This document shows, piece after piece, positions 44,110-57,290 of a stretch of DNA of 64,000 bases. A program made the position numbers and the translations under genes. The notes below the pieces were generated by a model that saw only the letters and a list, made by a program, of their open reading frames with translations, was not told where the DNA came from and searched no databases. The DNA is from Tanypteryx hageni (taxonomy: Eukaryota > Arthropoda > Insecta > Odonata > Petaluridae). The DNA lies in the NCBI GenBank assembly GCA_028673005.1, contig CM054112.1:191879518-191943517 (forward strand). Reading direction: 5' to 3'. Numbering within the stretch: the first letter of the stretch is position 1; each line of letters opens with the position of its first letter.

Positions 44110-44480
44110 TAGTCACGAAGGATATTATCCAATTAAGAGAATTTTCCCTAATTCCCAATGTGTGTAGTTTGTTAAATAATAGCTTGTAATAACTGCATCA
44201 AAAGTTTTATTAAAATCATAGAATATGCCTAAGGCTTTCTTATTTTGGCAAAGAGTAGAGTATACTTGAGATATAAGTTGAAATATGGCTGATGTAGTAG
44301 ACATGAGATGATTGCCCAGGAAAATTATTAGATGACCTGTCTTATTTTCGAATAATTTGGAAATAGATGAGATATTGGTCTATAGTTATCCGGATTTTTT
44401 TATCATTCTCTTTGTGTATAGCTATTATCAAGCTGTTTTTTAGTTTATAAGGAATGATACCAATTCTGTTTTGTGATTAA
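44110..44480 (-). pseudogene. LINE reverse-transcriptase fingers fragment
   Basis: Minus-strand reading across stops: GIIPYKLKNSLIIAIHKEND, then IDQYLIYFQ and ISKLFENK, and further on a degenerate finger block. This corresponds to the P-I-x-K...YRPIS...SKLFE blocks of LINE RTs. Heavily decayed. Confidence 0.55.
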
Positions 44481-44914
44481 TGAATGATTATTATTGGAAA
44501 ATTAACTTTTAGTGATAAGACCTGTAGGAAAATATCCTTTTGGTTCTGAAAATTTGGAAGCCAAAATGTTTGCTCTTTTACCTTGATCTAGTATGACTAC
44601 CTACAGGATAAATTGCTCGATCTATCTGATAAATATTAGATTATTCCTATAATACTTCACTAAATTCTATTCCTATGACAGTACAATTATAGCAGATTAT
44701 TTCGGGCGAAATGGGGAGAAAAAAGAAGTATAGTTTGTATGAACGAGAGAAATATTAATTTAATTAAAACCCAAATCCTACAAATTCTTCAACATTAAAC
44801 TAAAATTCCAAAGAATTGGACTTAATATTTAATCAATCCTTTTGCCAACGTGTATGCTTACGTTAAATATTTTATGAAACAATATTATTTTATCGGGGAA
44901 ATGTAACTAAATAA

Positions 44915-47900
44915 GGGGCCATCCTTAAATGATGTCACGCTTAAGGGGGAGGGGGGGGTCTGGGAATATGTGACATTTTGTGACAAGGGGGGGGGAATAT
45001 ATGTAAAACAATGTGATGTCACAAATAAGTAAAGATTTTTGCCAAGATCTTGTGCTTTAATTCCTTAATTTTCTTGAAGTGACATTCACTAACTTTTATT
45101 TATTCTCTGTTTTACTTGTCTTTCCTGCCACTGGCCCTCTGGTGGAAACTTGTAAATAACAGTTGAAAAATATAATGCAAAACTAAACCTCACAGAAAAA
45201 CTCCAATAACTATTATAATAAGCTGTATACTTAATTATCAGCTTAAGTTGTTATTGTGTTGGTGTTCTAGTCCTCTATGTTCTAGTCTCCTTGACTGTTA
45301 TTGTATCATATTCATTTACAGTAAAGTGGCTAAAACCAAGCCATATGAATGTTAGTTACTATTTTTAATTGCCTACCATAAAAAGTCTTGCTAAGTTTTA
45401 GTCATGAAATGAAGTCATTCTTAATTATAATAGAACTAAAATAATAATCATTTGTTAATTTTTCAAAGAGAATGTTTTGTAAACATTATTTATACAATAA
45501 TTTTTCTAAAATAATGCTTTTAGTTATTTTTCGTTTTTGGACAAGAAAAAAAAATATTTTAGAGAACTCGTTATTAAAATATTGGCAAGTCATCAGTATA
45601 TACATATTAGTTTATAATTTAAAATTAAATATTTATTTTTGTATTTCAGAATGTAATTAAAAAACTGCTGTTTTATTCAAATACTAGAATATTTTAAACA
45701 AGAAAATCAGGTATATATACTTGCATGTACTAAATGATAACTGAATTTTTTTGAGTTAAATAATAAAATATGTGAATGGATCTAGTATTTAAATCGTACT
45801 TTTCATTGGAATTAAAATAAGGAAAATAATAAGAGCTTCTTCTTTTTAAGGCTTTTAAATATTATGGACTTGATTTGTACAATATCTATATTTATGTAAA
45901 TATAAAATAATTATCCTCTTATTTACAGAATGGATAAAGGTGAACTATTTCAATCATTATTTAAGTCATACTTAAAGGCAAAACCATCAAAGAAACCAAA
46001 GGATGTGCAGCAAGAAACTGTAAAAATTTGGAATCGTATTAAAAAAATACAGAATTTACCATCAATAGTGATCTCCATCATTAAAGAAAATGAAGTTTTA
46101 GCAGTGAAAAATAAAGGAACTTTATTATGCTTTTTGGAAAAACAATCAAGAGTATCAAATATTACTACTTTGGAGAAAAAAGTTCAAAGTGTAGTTCCTG
46201 AGAAATCAACTAGTATTTCAAAGAACAATCTTCTACATTTTGCATTGTAGATATTGTCAATAAACCAAAAACAAAAGTACAAGATGAACTAAGAAAAAAA
46301 TAGATATAATAAACAGTGATTTAGTAGGACTTTATAAAAGAAAGAGTTGTGGACAACTTACTAATGAACAACTCGAAAAACTCAAAAAGAAAACTAGAAA
46401 AAGAAAAGAGAACTCGAAAGAGAGCTTAAAATAAAAACATCTGACCAACAACGACAGAAAAATCAAGAGATGAAAGAAAAAGAAAACTAGAAGAAATTTG
46501 TGAAAAGAATTCAAAAACTAAAGAAGTTTTAAAGAAGAGAGATACAGTAGGTAGACCAAGAGTTGAACTGGATCAGCCAGAGTTGTTAAAAGCTATTATT
46601 AATATAGCTATCCATGGTTCTGCATCACATGAACGACGAAATGAAGATTCTTTGAGAGGTATCAAAACTTTGGATGAGCTTACTGAAGAATTAAATAAGA
46701 TCGGCTTTAATATAAGTCGAAATGGCGTTTATGTTCGCTTACTTCCTAAATGCAGTTCATCTTTAGAAGGGAAATGGCATGTTATCACTGTCCCAGTCAA
46801 GCTCATGAAAGCTCAAAATGATGCACACTTCCAACATGTTGATGGGCAATTTTGCAGAGTAACTATTAATCATTTGGAAGAAATTGCTTCAATTTTTGGA
46901 CCAAATGAAGTATGCTTCTTGAGCCAAGATGATAAGGCTCGAGTGCCACTTGGCTTAACAGCAGCAAAGGAGCAATCTCCATTGGTCATGCATGTTGAGT
47001 ATCGAGTGAGTTTACCAGATCATGATTGGGTTGTAGCTGCCAGGCATAAGTTGATACCTTCAGTTTATGCTGGAATTGAAATTAAAAAAAATGGAAATGG
47101 TGATCCAACTGCAGTAGGATATTCAGGCCCAACCTTTATAGCTATCAGATCCGGTAAGCACTCTTCTTCAACAGCATTTTCACATGCATTTGACTTTGAA
47201 ATACTTTTGAAGTTACCCGAATTTGAAAGTATCACAAGGTTTCAGAACGAAGTAAAACCGGTGGTAATTTTTACTGTGGATGGTGGCCCTGATGAGAATC
47301 CTCGATACCAGAAGGTAATTGATGTTGGAATCAATTACTTTTTAAAATATAATTTGGATGCCCTTTTTATTGCAACCAATGCACCTGGCAGGAGTTCTTT
47401 CAATCGTGTTGAGAGAAGGATGGCACCTTTAAGTAAGGAACTGTCTGGAGTTATTCTTCCTCATGAGCATTATGGAAGCCATCTTGATTCACAAGGCAAA
47501 ACCGATTAATGATGACCTTGAAAAAGAAAACTTTGAATATTGTGGCAATACATTGGCAGAAATATGGGGGCAAATGGTAATTGATGGATTTCCAACTGTA
47601 GCCAAATATATAAGTCCAGAAAATTCAGAGATTAATCCTGAAAATTTGTTGACAGCAGATGCTGTTTGGTCATCAAAGCATTTGAGGACTAGCCAATATT
47701 TTACACAGATTGTGAAGTGCAGAGACACAAACTGTTGTTCAGCACCTCGAAGCTCAATTTTCAGTATTTTAAGGGAACGATTCCTACCTCCACCGATTCC
47801 AATCAAACAGACAAATGAAGGTTTAAAAGCTCCATTATCAACAGATGAGCAAGGTCTTAATTTGAAGTATCCATCTGTTTTCATTGCAGGTAGTATTGAT

Positions 47901-48776
47901 TTGGAAGAAATATTACCAAGATCTGCCAAAAGTTTCAAAATTATGCCATATGATCTATACTGCCCATCTATTCAAAAGGAATTAAGAAATCGAATATGCA
48001 ATACCTGCAATCTGTATTTTGCTTCAAATGTCATGTTACGGAAACACTATAAGATACATAAGCAGACAGAGACCATGCCACAAATTCAGGAAAGAGTTAG
48101 GCCAATTCGTATTGCTGCTAGACGACAGCGTGAAATGATGGTTATTATAACAAACCAGGAAAATGTTCAATATGCAGAATGGATTGATGAAGAAAATTTG
48201 GATTTGAATGAAATAAAATATAATACAGATGATGGAGATTCAAATAATATGCATATTTATAGTATGGATGAGATTTTCCGAACACCATGGAAAGAATTTT
48301 AATTTCTAAGTTGTTCAAATTTTTCATTTTGTTTATATCCATTTTTTAAATTTATATTAATTGTTATTGCTTTTAATGAATGTATTCCATAGTTAGTGAA
48401 GTTACAAAAATAGAGATGGGTTAATCTGGAAGTTATAAAAGCATAAACTTCGTACATTGTTGGAGTTGCCAGACATTGTTTAAAGAGTACATACATGTAA
48501 TTTTTATATTAATTAGTATTGTATTTGCATACAATGGAATATCTGCTGCATTTAAGTATTTCATTATCTATAATATGTACTTATAAAAAGCAATAATTTT
48601 ATTTGAATGTATTGAATTTCTTTCATGTAATAACAGATGAAACAATGTACAAATTATGTCTGGACATATCATTAATTTTATATAGCCAATATGACTAAAT
48701 TAAAAAGGACAAGGTTTTGTGACATGGGAGGGGGGGAGGGGTCAAAAATGCTGTGACATCATTTAAGGATGGCCCC
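44915..48776 (+). mobile_element. Zator-like DNA transposon
   Basis: The terminal repeats start GGGGCCATCCTTAAATGATG at 44915 and in inverse orientation at 48776, matching for about 24 bases, followed by G-rich tracts. The 3-bp duplication TAA (44912-44914 and 48777-48779) flanks it. A 3-bp target and a transposase related to the bacterial Transposase_36/ISAzo13 group fit the Zator superfamily. 3,862 bp, full length, but the gene is broken. Confidence 0.83.
45930..48302 (+). pseudogene. Zator-like DDE transposase with C2H2 zinc finger, frameshifted
   Basis: N-terminal segment 45930-46250 (MDKGELFQSLFKSYLKAKPS) ends in a stop. A Lys/Glu-rich coiled-coil-like linker (46260-46560) has several stops and shifts. 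The main frame 46583-47509 carries FLSQDDKARVPLG (first Asp), HDWVVAARHKLIPSVYAGI, VVIFTVDGGPDENPRYQKV (second Asp) and SSFNRVERRMAPLSKEL (Glu). A one-base insertion near 47500 moves the rest to 47463-48302, with YCGNTLAEIWGQM, a C2H2 finger (CNTCNLYFASNVMLRKHYKIH) and an acidic tail. All three catalytic acids remain. Damage is light: probably one or two frameshifts in the core plus linker decay. Confidence 0.87.
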
Positions 48777-48779
48777 TAA

Positions 48780-49050
48780 GGATTGTCCTAAACTCAAAAG
48801 AATACGTCTTAGAAATACGAAACCATGTTTACTTTAAATTTCTTTTTCTTCAAAACTTCTCAAATATTAATAAAGTACCCTTCCTATGCTTTAATAAGAA
48901 AATAACGATGTATAAATACGGCTGAAATATAAACCATTAATTTATTTTTCATACTAATAAACTTTTCATGAATACCTATTGAAAATATTATTGATGCGTT
49001 GTATACTCAAGAGAGGTTGTCGCGTTATTTTCGGGAATAATTTTTAACGT
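48780..49050. other. AT-rich flank of the Zator-like element
   Basis: No feature recognised. Confidence 0.4.
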
Positions 49051-49052
49051 GT

Positions 49053-49060
49053 TATCGATA
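49053..49060. promoter_or_regulatory. TATCGATA (DREF-type) motif
   Basis: A palindromic GTTATCGATAAC lies about 80 bases before a possible first exon. In Drosophila TATCGATA is bound by DREF at housekeeping promoters. Use in this species is inferred. Confidence 0.35.
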
Positions 49061-49129
49061 ACAATTGATAATACATTATAATATTATTAAAAAATAATAT
49101 TCTGAAATGTAATTTTAAGAGAAAACAAA

Positions 49130-49273
49130 AGAACGTCTGACTGCGCTGAGTGGCTGATTTCAACTCGTTAGCGGACTAGTCTTTTGTTCAAATGATTCGG
49201 TAGTTCATTGCCTAAAGTCACAGCGGTTGTAAGTCATTCTCAGCGGGATGTGGAGCCAAGTTATCATAAATAG
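49130..49273 (+). other. possible non-coding first exon
   Basis: This stretch is less AT-rich and richer in CpG than its surroundings and ends at a good donor AAATAG|GTAATA (49274). With the TATCGATA motif upstream it resembles a 5' UTR exon of a plus-strand gene whose other exons I cannot find. Suggestive only. Confidence 0.3.
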
Positions 49274-49279
49274 GTAATA

Positions 49280-52200
49280 TAATCTTTCCTTATTATTTGG
49301 CTTTTACTGCAAATTCACGTAATCGGGTTGTTGAGCTTTCTTTCAGTGTGACCTATAATTAATACGGGATGAATTCTTTCTGTTTCGTGGTGAAAACTTA
49401 ATTAATCTTAGCAGGCCGTATCAGTCATTCCATAATTCGGTCGAAAGAACATCTTTGACTTGCGTACAATTTTATCTGTCGTGTTCTTATTAATTATGGC
49501 AAAGCTGTTAATCTATTTCGATAGAGCACGTGTAGTTCCTTTGGGTAGACTTGAGAAAGTTGAGAATGAAATGTGAATGTCGAGTGGATCCACAAGCATG
49601 ATATAATAATCGGGAATCGAAAGTATGATCAAATTTCCATGATTGCCTATTTCGGACGAATTACACATGGATCGTTTTATAATCCGCCTTTGTTATCTGA
49701 AGATTCCATTCAAACTCGAAGATGAGTCGAATGTCGAAGCAACGTGACATTTAGCAATAATATTTCATGGTCTAATTAGTTTAAAACAATATGTAGTTAT
49801 GTTAATGCCGATGTTTGTAGCCAAATATTCAGTGATTTTGAACCTAAATCTGGCTTACCTAAGAAATTCAGGAACGTTTTTGTAATTGCATAGAAAATAA
49901 TTGAATGTATTCACATTTATGAAATGAGTGTTTGTGGAAATTTAATCTCGAGAATTGCTAGAAAGATTTAACAAGAGGAAAATTTTCTTATTCGTTGAGC
50001 ATTTCATACATTGTAGCATAATTTTCCATGGTCGAATTCATTAGCGGTAATGTGCTTAGTCTGTCTAGTTGATACTAATTTATGTATTTAATAAATACTG
50101 GTCAGGCGGTGTTAGAAGGAAATATTAAACGTATATAAGCAATGCATGCCAAATAATTTCACCATTTTGCAAATATTTTAATTGAAGAGTAACTTCGGAT
50201 ATAATTTGTTTTTAATATTTTTAGGAATTACATGTGGGAATTGGGAACATTACTTAATGTACTAGATGAATTATTGACATAATTAAGCATGAAAATACGT
50301 GGTGCAAGATTACTGATTTGATTTTCTTATTGTTTCAGAGCCATTCATCGGAAACATCCTGTGAGACTCAACATGCATTCGGGTACCAATCGGCCATGTT
50401 ATTTTTCGCGATATCAAGAAATATAGATAGTGAGTATTATCGATTTGTGCTACAAAGTTGTTAGTAATGATTTTGTCTTCGATTTCTTTTGCGAAAACGT
50501 CTCTCTTCTTGACTATCTTCTTCAACACACTCGTCAATTAAAATTGCTGCAGCAGGCAAAAGTACAGGATCGTTATAAATCATAATCAACCTAGAATCAA
50601 CAGTCAATGCAATCGGCTAAACGCTAGCAGAAGTGCTTACAACTAAAAACACTCATGTGAAAGGGCCGGCCAATATTGTATGATAGACAGTTGCATGCAA
50701 GTTGTGCCTGGAACTTTCTTTCAGAGGAAGTGGGAGATAAACTTGACCCGTGTGTCATGGCTTTTATTCTACAGATTGTATGTTTTAAGTGACACTATCA
50801 TTTGCTGTTATCTCAGAAGTTTCTATTTGATAATTATTGCAGCATTTTAATGTATATCATTGATCAATTGATTTCACCCAACCGTGCATTAATATCTTGA
50901 ATTTGATTTTATCTTAGTATATTTTTCCAAAGTAGTGTTTTATCAATGGGTGATAATTCATTCTTATGAGCTGAGACTTTAGTCGGTGCAATTAACTGCA
51001 AGTTTTATTGCTATGGATTTGTACAGTATATATTAAATTAAAATACCGCTTTTGCTTGTGTAATACCTGCGCTTTTTCCAAAACTTCCATCGATTTTGTG
51101 CAATAATATTTGTGTAACGCTTTGTGTCAGTTTGCTGTGGATATTGAAAGTGTAGGAACTTTTGGGATCAGCAAGTGTTAGATTTTTGCATGCTTGAACT
51201 ATCACCCATAAAGAAAACGAAATTAATATTATCATTTAACCTGTTGTAAAAAAAATGGTAATTATTCACAGTGCTGCAATATCTGGCCATTTATATGTAT
51301 GCAAAATACTGGCTTCCTGGGGCTTTATATTTTGTTGACTTGGTGATATTTGGCGCGATCTAAACCATCTAAATGTTCTCTGTAAATGGAAGTGAATTTT
51401 GTAGGAACAATGGATGCTATCTTGTAATGACGATATAGCGTGAAATATTTATTAAAGTTTACTGAAATCGTTTGAGAATTGTCAAGTACAAATGTTTACT
51501 AAACAACTTTGGAGTTTAATATTTTGAAATATGCAGAAAGGCTGCTGCGTGGGCGAAGATTTTATATTTTTCCAGATAAGTTTGAGTATAGCTTGAGTAT
51601 CAAATTCGTTGATATTTCAGAACTGCGGAAATAACATCCAAATTCATTTTGTGGTTTGTCAGTGGAATAATAGCTTCAAATATTTTGCTTTGAAAAGTTA
51701 TTCTTCGTTGAAATTGCCTAAGCTTGTGGAAGTTACGTAAAGTTTCTGAGATTGGTTTTAGTCGATGTAATTTCTCTGGTGTTAGTCTACTTACCAGTTA
51801 GGCATCGCAAAAGTGAGTTCATCTGCTAGCTCCAGTTTACCATTTGCATAAATTGGACCTGATTTATTTCATCAAATGCCTTTCTGTTCGTGCACCAGTT
51901 GCCTGTTAGAAAATTCCTGCCAAGTACAGCATTTTAAAAGCACAGAAGTATGGTTTTATCATTCAGTAGGCTTCCATTTCTTCTCTGTATTTCAGTTTAA
52001 ATATTTATTGTCCGATTAATGTTACAGCTAATGTATCTCTGATGATCAATATCTTATTCAACATGGAATTATGTGAGAAACCAATTTCTTCTGTTTTTCT
52101 GAAGTTAAATAAAAAGGACTGACAATTTAATTGGTTAAATGACTAGGGTGACTTGAAATTGTTATGAATTAAATTCCAATTATATTTCAAAGTAGTTGTA

Positions 52201-55200
52201 ATTTATTTCTTTCTGAAGTCTGCTAGTATTACTTGAGGACATTAATGGCCAAAAAGACAATAACTGTCAATGGAAAATATACGATCTATGTTGAATTCAT
52301 AAAACAAATGAAAGTGAATTGATAGCAGATATTCTTCAGCGCAAGGATAACATTATTAATATTTTCAACTCATTTTATTCATAAGACCAGAAAGGTTGTG
52401 GTGAATCTAGTGACATTCAAGTTTTCATTTAAACAACAGAATACTTTGGTCTACAAATTTCAATCCTTTCATTAGATTGTATGCTTGAGACAAATTTAAA
52501 GATCTTGGTGTCATCCCAAGATTGAATAATAATATTCTCTTTCAAAGTCTGGAAAATTTAGTCAAATAATTCTTATTCTGTATTTCCTTATTGAATTCAC
52601 TAACATTTTGAATTTTTCCTCTTTCTTCAAGGCATTTACACTAGATGATGAGCAAAGAAGAGTGAAGCCATGATGTAAAGAGTCCTGCTGAACTGTGCAC
52701 GAATATAGTCATCTGGGTGTGAGAGAGAATAGTTTTGGCTGGAGGATATGGGATGGGGAAGGAGGGTTTTATGCTCAGACGTTGCAAATTCTGGTTTGTT
52801 CTCAAAAGCAGACAATGGTGGTGAGTGGAATGGGAAATCATTAAAAACTTGCATTTGGATTAAACGACCTTTCATAATTTATGATTGCTCTTGATTATTT
52901 GATTCGTTTATCTTGTTGAAGAGATGGAAATACAGTGCTACCTCAAAAACATCTTGTTTTGTACCTGGACATTGCAGACTGTTGTTTTGTATGTAGGAGT
53001 ATTTTATTTCTCAGAATATAAGGCATTACTTTTCTGTTGCTCTCACTATATTGTGGCATATGTCGTCCTCGAGATATTTTTTAAATGGTGCCTCATCATA
53101 CAAGAGCTAGGAAAATTAGTTTTTTAATTGTTCACAGAAACAATCTTTGCAACTGATTAAAATCAAATCATTCATGCAAGAATGCTGTGCTTTCCATTTT
53201 TTGTTTGATTTAAAAAAAATTGTTTGCCTTGCAATCGGAGCTGCAACAGGCAGACACATTAAGGCATTTATTTTGTTGTAACTTCTTTATTGGATGTTAA
53301 TTTGACCATTGTTAATTTTGTCGGAACCTGAGCATCTTTTCGATTAACATGTACTTGTAATACATTTTCGTTAATGTTGCTTGTAAAATTTTGTCCTATA
53401 AATTTAACTTTTTATCAAAAATTAAATTGATTGCTGTTAGTATTGTAATGAGTTTATTAGGATTACAGAAGATACTGTTTATTGGTGGAAGTCTAGTTGA
53501 TTCTCCGAAAGTGTACTTTAAACTTAAAATCCTGTTAACTTTTCTGGTGGCCGATATGCCAAATTTTTATATTCGATTATCATTTGAGGTGGCACTGTAT
53601 TCATGTTTATGAAATTGTTCAATAGTTAAAATTTTGTCTTTCCTTCTTAAGATTTTGATTATCTCTTAATATGAGTCGGCTAAAAATAATCCTTTGAAAA
53701 AGAATATTGTCCGTTCTTTAAAAATTCAGCGGTGCTTATTGTTTTCAAGTTTAATGAGCCAATAAATTTCTTTTTCAATGGTTATTTTTTAACTTACAAA
53801 TGCCTGTTCTTTTTCGAAGCATTGTTTTTTCAGAGCAATCGTAAATTTTTACAAGTCTTTAATCCATATGCGAGTTCTTTCCATTCCATTTACTGCAATT
53901 GTTTTTCTTTTGTGAACAGATTAGATTTTTCATCGTCTGGGTCTAAAACACCCCTTCATCCCTGCAAACAGACTCCTATTTGCTCTCACACCCATGTTTG
54001 GAGGGGATGAAGGGATGAGGGATTTTTTCCCTCATCACTTTTTTGAAGAAAGCAAAAGCAACAAATGAAAATACCATGTTCATGTAATAATGAACCTGGA
54101 CATTTATTACAATTTTTATGATCATAATGTACAATTTTCACAGCAATCAATAAAGAGGATATAAATGAACCATGTTTTTTTACTTGTGCCAAAACTCCAG
54201 ACATCTGTCCCGGCCACTCTTTTAGGAACATTGGACTTAGGGGGATTTTTATATGCTCCTACAGCTGTGAATTCCCTCCTTCCACTCTCTTCTCCATCAC
54301 TTTCACTACACAGCATTACTGCTCCAGTTAATGGCTAAAGATCACTTGCTGCAATTCTTCACCACACAGTAGTAGTCAACACTTTCATTTTTCACTGCTT
54401 CAAGTATTTCAGCACAATTTATTCACTTGCACATTTCAAAAACAAACACTTCACTACAATAACAATGTCCCCCCTCAAAATAAATGCCTCCCATTAGTCA
54501 AGAGATGAACAGAGCAAACTGATTGTGCATAGGGGCAATGTACTGTACAAGTAAATGCCAGCAGTATTGGACCAAAAATGCATTAAGGTAACATTCGAAC
54601 TTTTCAAGAAAATAGGGTTTCCTCAACAATAGCATTGAGAAAAAGGATAATTATTTTTTAATAAAATATTTTTCAATAAAATACTATGACATTCACTGCA
54701 TTTATCTGGATAAGAGAATTTCCTACTTTTTGTATTTTATGTTTTGCACAACATGAAATGTTAGAATTACTTATAGGGGCTATTCAAGTTTTTAAAATGT
54801 CAAGTACTGTGGTAAAAAATTCAGCAAATCATGCGGAATAATCTCCCTCATTAAGATTTTAAAAGTTTGTCTGATAACCAAGCAATCAAGATGTAAAAAA
54901 AGGTAGGCAGCATCACAAACATCTGTTTATGCATGAAATTCAGGCTCAAAAAGGGTCACTAAATATAAAATTCTGATGTCCAAGCTAATGCAAAATTTTA
55001 AATAAAATTTTGTTTGAATTTCTTTTACTCTGAACAAGTTTTATTCTTATATCCAGGTAAATACAGTAAATGATTAAAAGTTTTAAAAAATCGACATTAA
55101 TTCATCTATCTCGGAAGTAGTAATTATTTCCCAACTCAACACTACTGGCATTATTGGCTCACAATTTGCACAGTACATTCCACCTCTTTAATGGCTTAAC

Positions 55201-56400
55201 CCTTTCATGGCCAAGGTATTAATTTCGAGTAAATTCAGAAAACAAATTCTTATTTTTAAAATTGATCCATAACTATAAATTTATTTGAATTTTAATATTC
55301 ACAAAAATGTTTCGTATCCACACTTTAAAACTGTGCTTATCACATGCACTAATAAACTGGCAATTACAAAAAATTTATATATGGAAGATATACAAATTGT
55401 AATTGATTGAACAGAAAAATACATAAGAATTTAATAGTATTCTATAAAATATTTGAATGTAATTAAGCAATTAATGATAACCTTTAAGGAATCCATTCTC
55501 AGAAAAACAAAATTATCTTTCAGCTCAAATAAAAATTCACGTAACACTTGACTGAATTTTTCCAAGTCCTTGAAAGTCCCAAGTATAAGGCAGCATATAC
55601 AATGCACACATTACATGATGCAAATAATTTAGTGGAACAAACATCACAAAATGGCTGTGAAAAGGTTAATTCATCGCTTAACCAACAGGAGGCACTAACA
55701 CTGTGACAAGAGATAAAAATATCTCTCAAATGGGAAAAAAGAATAACAATGACAAAGTAGAAATGAATGAGCTTCCTATGATATATATTCGAATAAAGAA
55801 GTCCGCAATACCATTTTAATTGCTTCTCTGAACTATCTTCACCTACATTCTTAACTTCAGAACACCTCTCCTTAATTCAAATTTGACCAATTGAGTGCCA
55901 ATAAACTACATACACAGCTGTTCAAATGGCATTGTAAAATAGTTCTAATAATTCAGCCAGGACTTAATGGACAAAACAGCTTAATGCACCATTTTACAGA
56001 AGAACATTTATGGAAGCAAAATCTTAACACGTATTTTAACTAAGACAAAATTTGACGAAAATCATTTGTTAACTTGATACTTATCTTCAAATCCTTCCAA
56101 TATGGTGTCAACCTTGATGAAGAGGTTCATTATAAGATCAGAATTAACTTTTAGCATCGAATAGCTACTCCACTGTTCCAACAATTGCTCAAATTACATT
56201 ACAATGTCGCATCGAAGTTATCTGATTAGAACTTTAAAAAAATTTAATTTACTTAACTTTATTTTTGTATGATAATAGCTAATCATTTCATGCAAAACAA
56301 ATATGAGTGTTTAAAATAATATTAGTCTTTGTAATAAGAAGTTCAGCATTTAAAGAATTAATACTTTGGATGATATTATATTTTTAAACTTGAATTACTT
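49280..56400. other. 7-kb unique AT-rich region without recognisable genes
   Basis: Few repeats and no transposon ends seen, in contrast to the rest of the window. Open frames are short and compositionally trivial. A minus-strand stretch at 54122-54316 (SDGEESGRREFTAVGAYKNP) looks mildly protein-like but lacks convincing splice sites. May be a large intron. Confidence 0.45.
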
Positions 56401-56405
56401 AAAAA

Positions 56406-57237
56406 ATGTTGCCTGCTTTAACAAAAAAGGCATATAGCTTACTGGTAAAAGCTCGGTGGACCATTTCAAATGAGACTTACTTGGATAAGGAGAAAAAACA
56501 TCTTTTCAGAGCTCTCCAGATGAACGGCTTCCCCAAAGACTTGATCCAGAAGAAGATGGAAATGGCTAGAGAAAAGGCAGCAGCATCTCAAAAAAGAGCT
56601 GTTACAGAAGGAACGGAAGGGGCCCTGAAAAGGGCCGTTTTGGGAGATATGGACGGGGAGCGGGAGAGGAAACCTGCAGCATATGCGATGTTGCCGTACG
56701 TCAAGCGGCACCACCGAGAAGATTGCCAGGATACTACAAAAGTATGATGTGAAAACCAGGTTCACATCAGTCAGAAAGACTTCAGACCTCCTCCCAAAGG
56801 CTAAGGACCGATTACCACCACACTTGTATGAGGGGGTCTACCAGATCAAATGCACCTGCGGCAAATCGTACATCAACCAAACGGGGAGATCTGTCAAGTG
56901 CAGATTAAAAGAGCATCAGAGGGCAGCGGAGAAAAAACAATTCCGCCTCTCGGCCGTATCAGAACATGTGTGGTCCGAGCCAGGACACACCATTGACTTC
57001 GATAACACCAAGGTTATCCATAGAGAGGGCCGATATTTCCCCAGGATAATACGGGAATCGATCGAGATTCTAAAACAACCGAGTAATTTCAATAGAGAGG
57101 ATGGATACACTCTGTCTAACACATGGAAGAGGGTATTCCATAAACCAATAGGAACCATGAATGGAACAGCCAATCAGAGCACACCACACCCGACCGATGT
57201 GGGCATAAATAACAGCCGGATTTCTGACCAGACCTGA
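56406..57237 (+). pseudogene. PLE2 linker and GIY-YIG endonuclease
   Basis: SNETYLDKEKKHLFRALQMN and GFPKDLIQKKMEMAREKAAA belong to the linker after the RT. After AMLPYVK one extra base (about 56705) shifts the frame to TTEKIARILQKYDVKTRF. The endonuclease follows: LYEGVYQIKCTCGKSYINQT, GRSVKCRLKEHQRA (GIY as GVY, YIG as YIN, catalytic Arg retained), then AVSEHVWSEPGHTIDFDN and RIIRESIEILKQ with the expected Glu. The frame ends ...ISDQT with TGA at 57235-57237. The Gly-to-Asn change in YIG and the frameshift argue against activity. Confidence 0.88.
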
Positions 57238-57271
57238 GGATGCCACCTGGAACGGTGGCGAAACAGTCGTC
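57234..57271 (+). ncRNA. hammerhead ribozyme, intact core
   Basis: CTGAGGA (57234-57240) fits CUGANGA exactly. Stem II is GCCACC / GGTGGC (57242-57247, 57254-57259), six perfect pairs with a TGGAAC loop. GAAA (57260-57263) is followed by C, a four-base loop AGTC and the cleavage triplet GTC (57269-57271). The very short stem III is usual for hammerheads of Penelope-like elements. Stem I is not obvious in a single copy. The ORF stop codon is the TGA at 57235-57237. Confidence 0.8.
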
Positions 57272-57290
57272 ATGACAAACATCAACACGC

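Larger units (their letters stand above)
56406..57290 (+). mobile_element. Penelope-like element 2 (PLE2), 5'-truncated
   Basis: A partial PLE in plus orientation that begins near the end of the RT region and runs through the GIY-YIG endonuclease to a hammerhead motif. It is less AT-rich than its surroundings. The family is clearly different from PLE1 (longer linker, Cys-x-Cys endonuclease). No target duplication seen. Confidence 0.85.

Noticed and set aside
54122..54316. Minus-strand exon with SDGEESGRREFTAVGAYKNP
   Set aside because: No convincing acceptor or donor and no recognisable homology; mentioned only within the region note.
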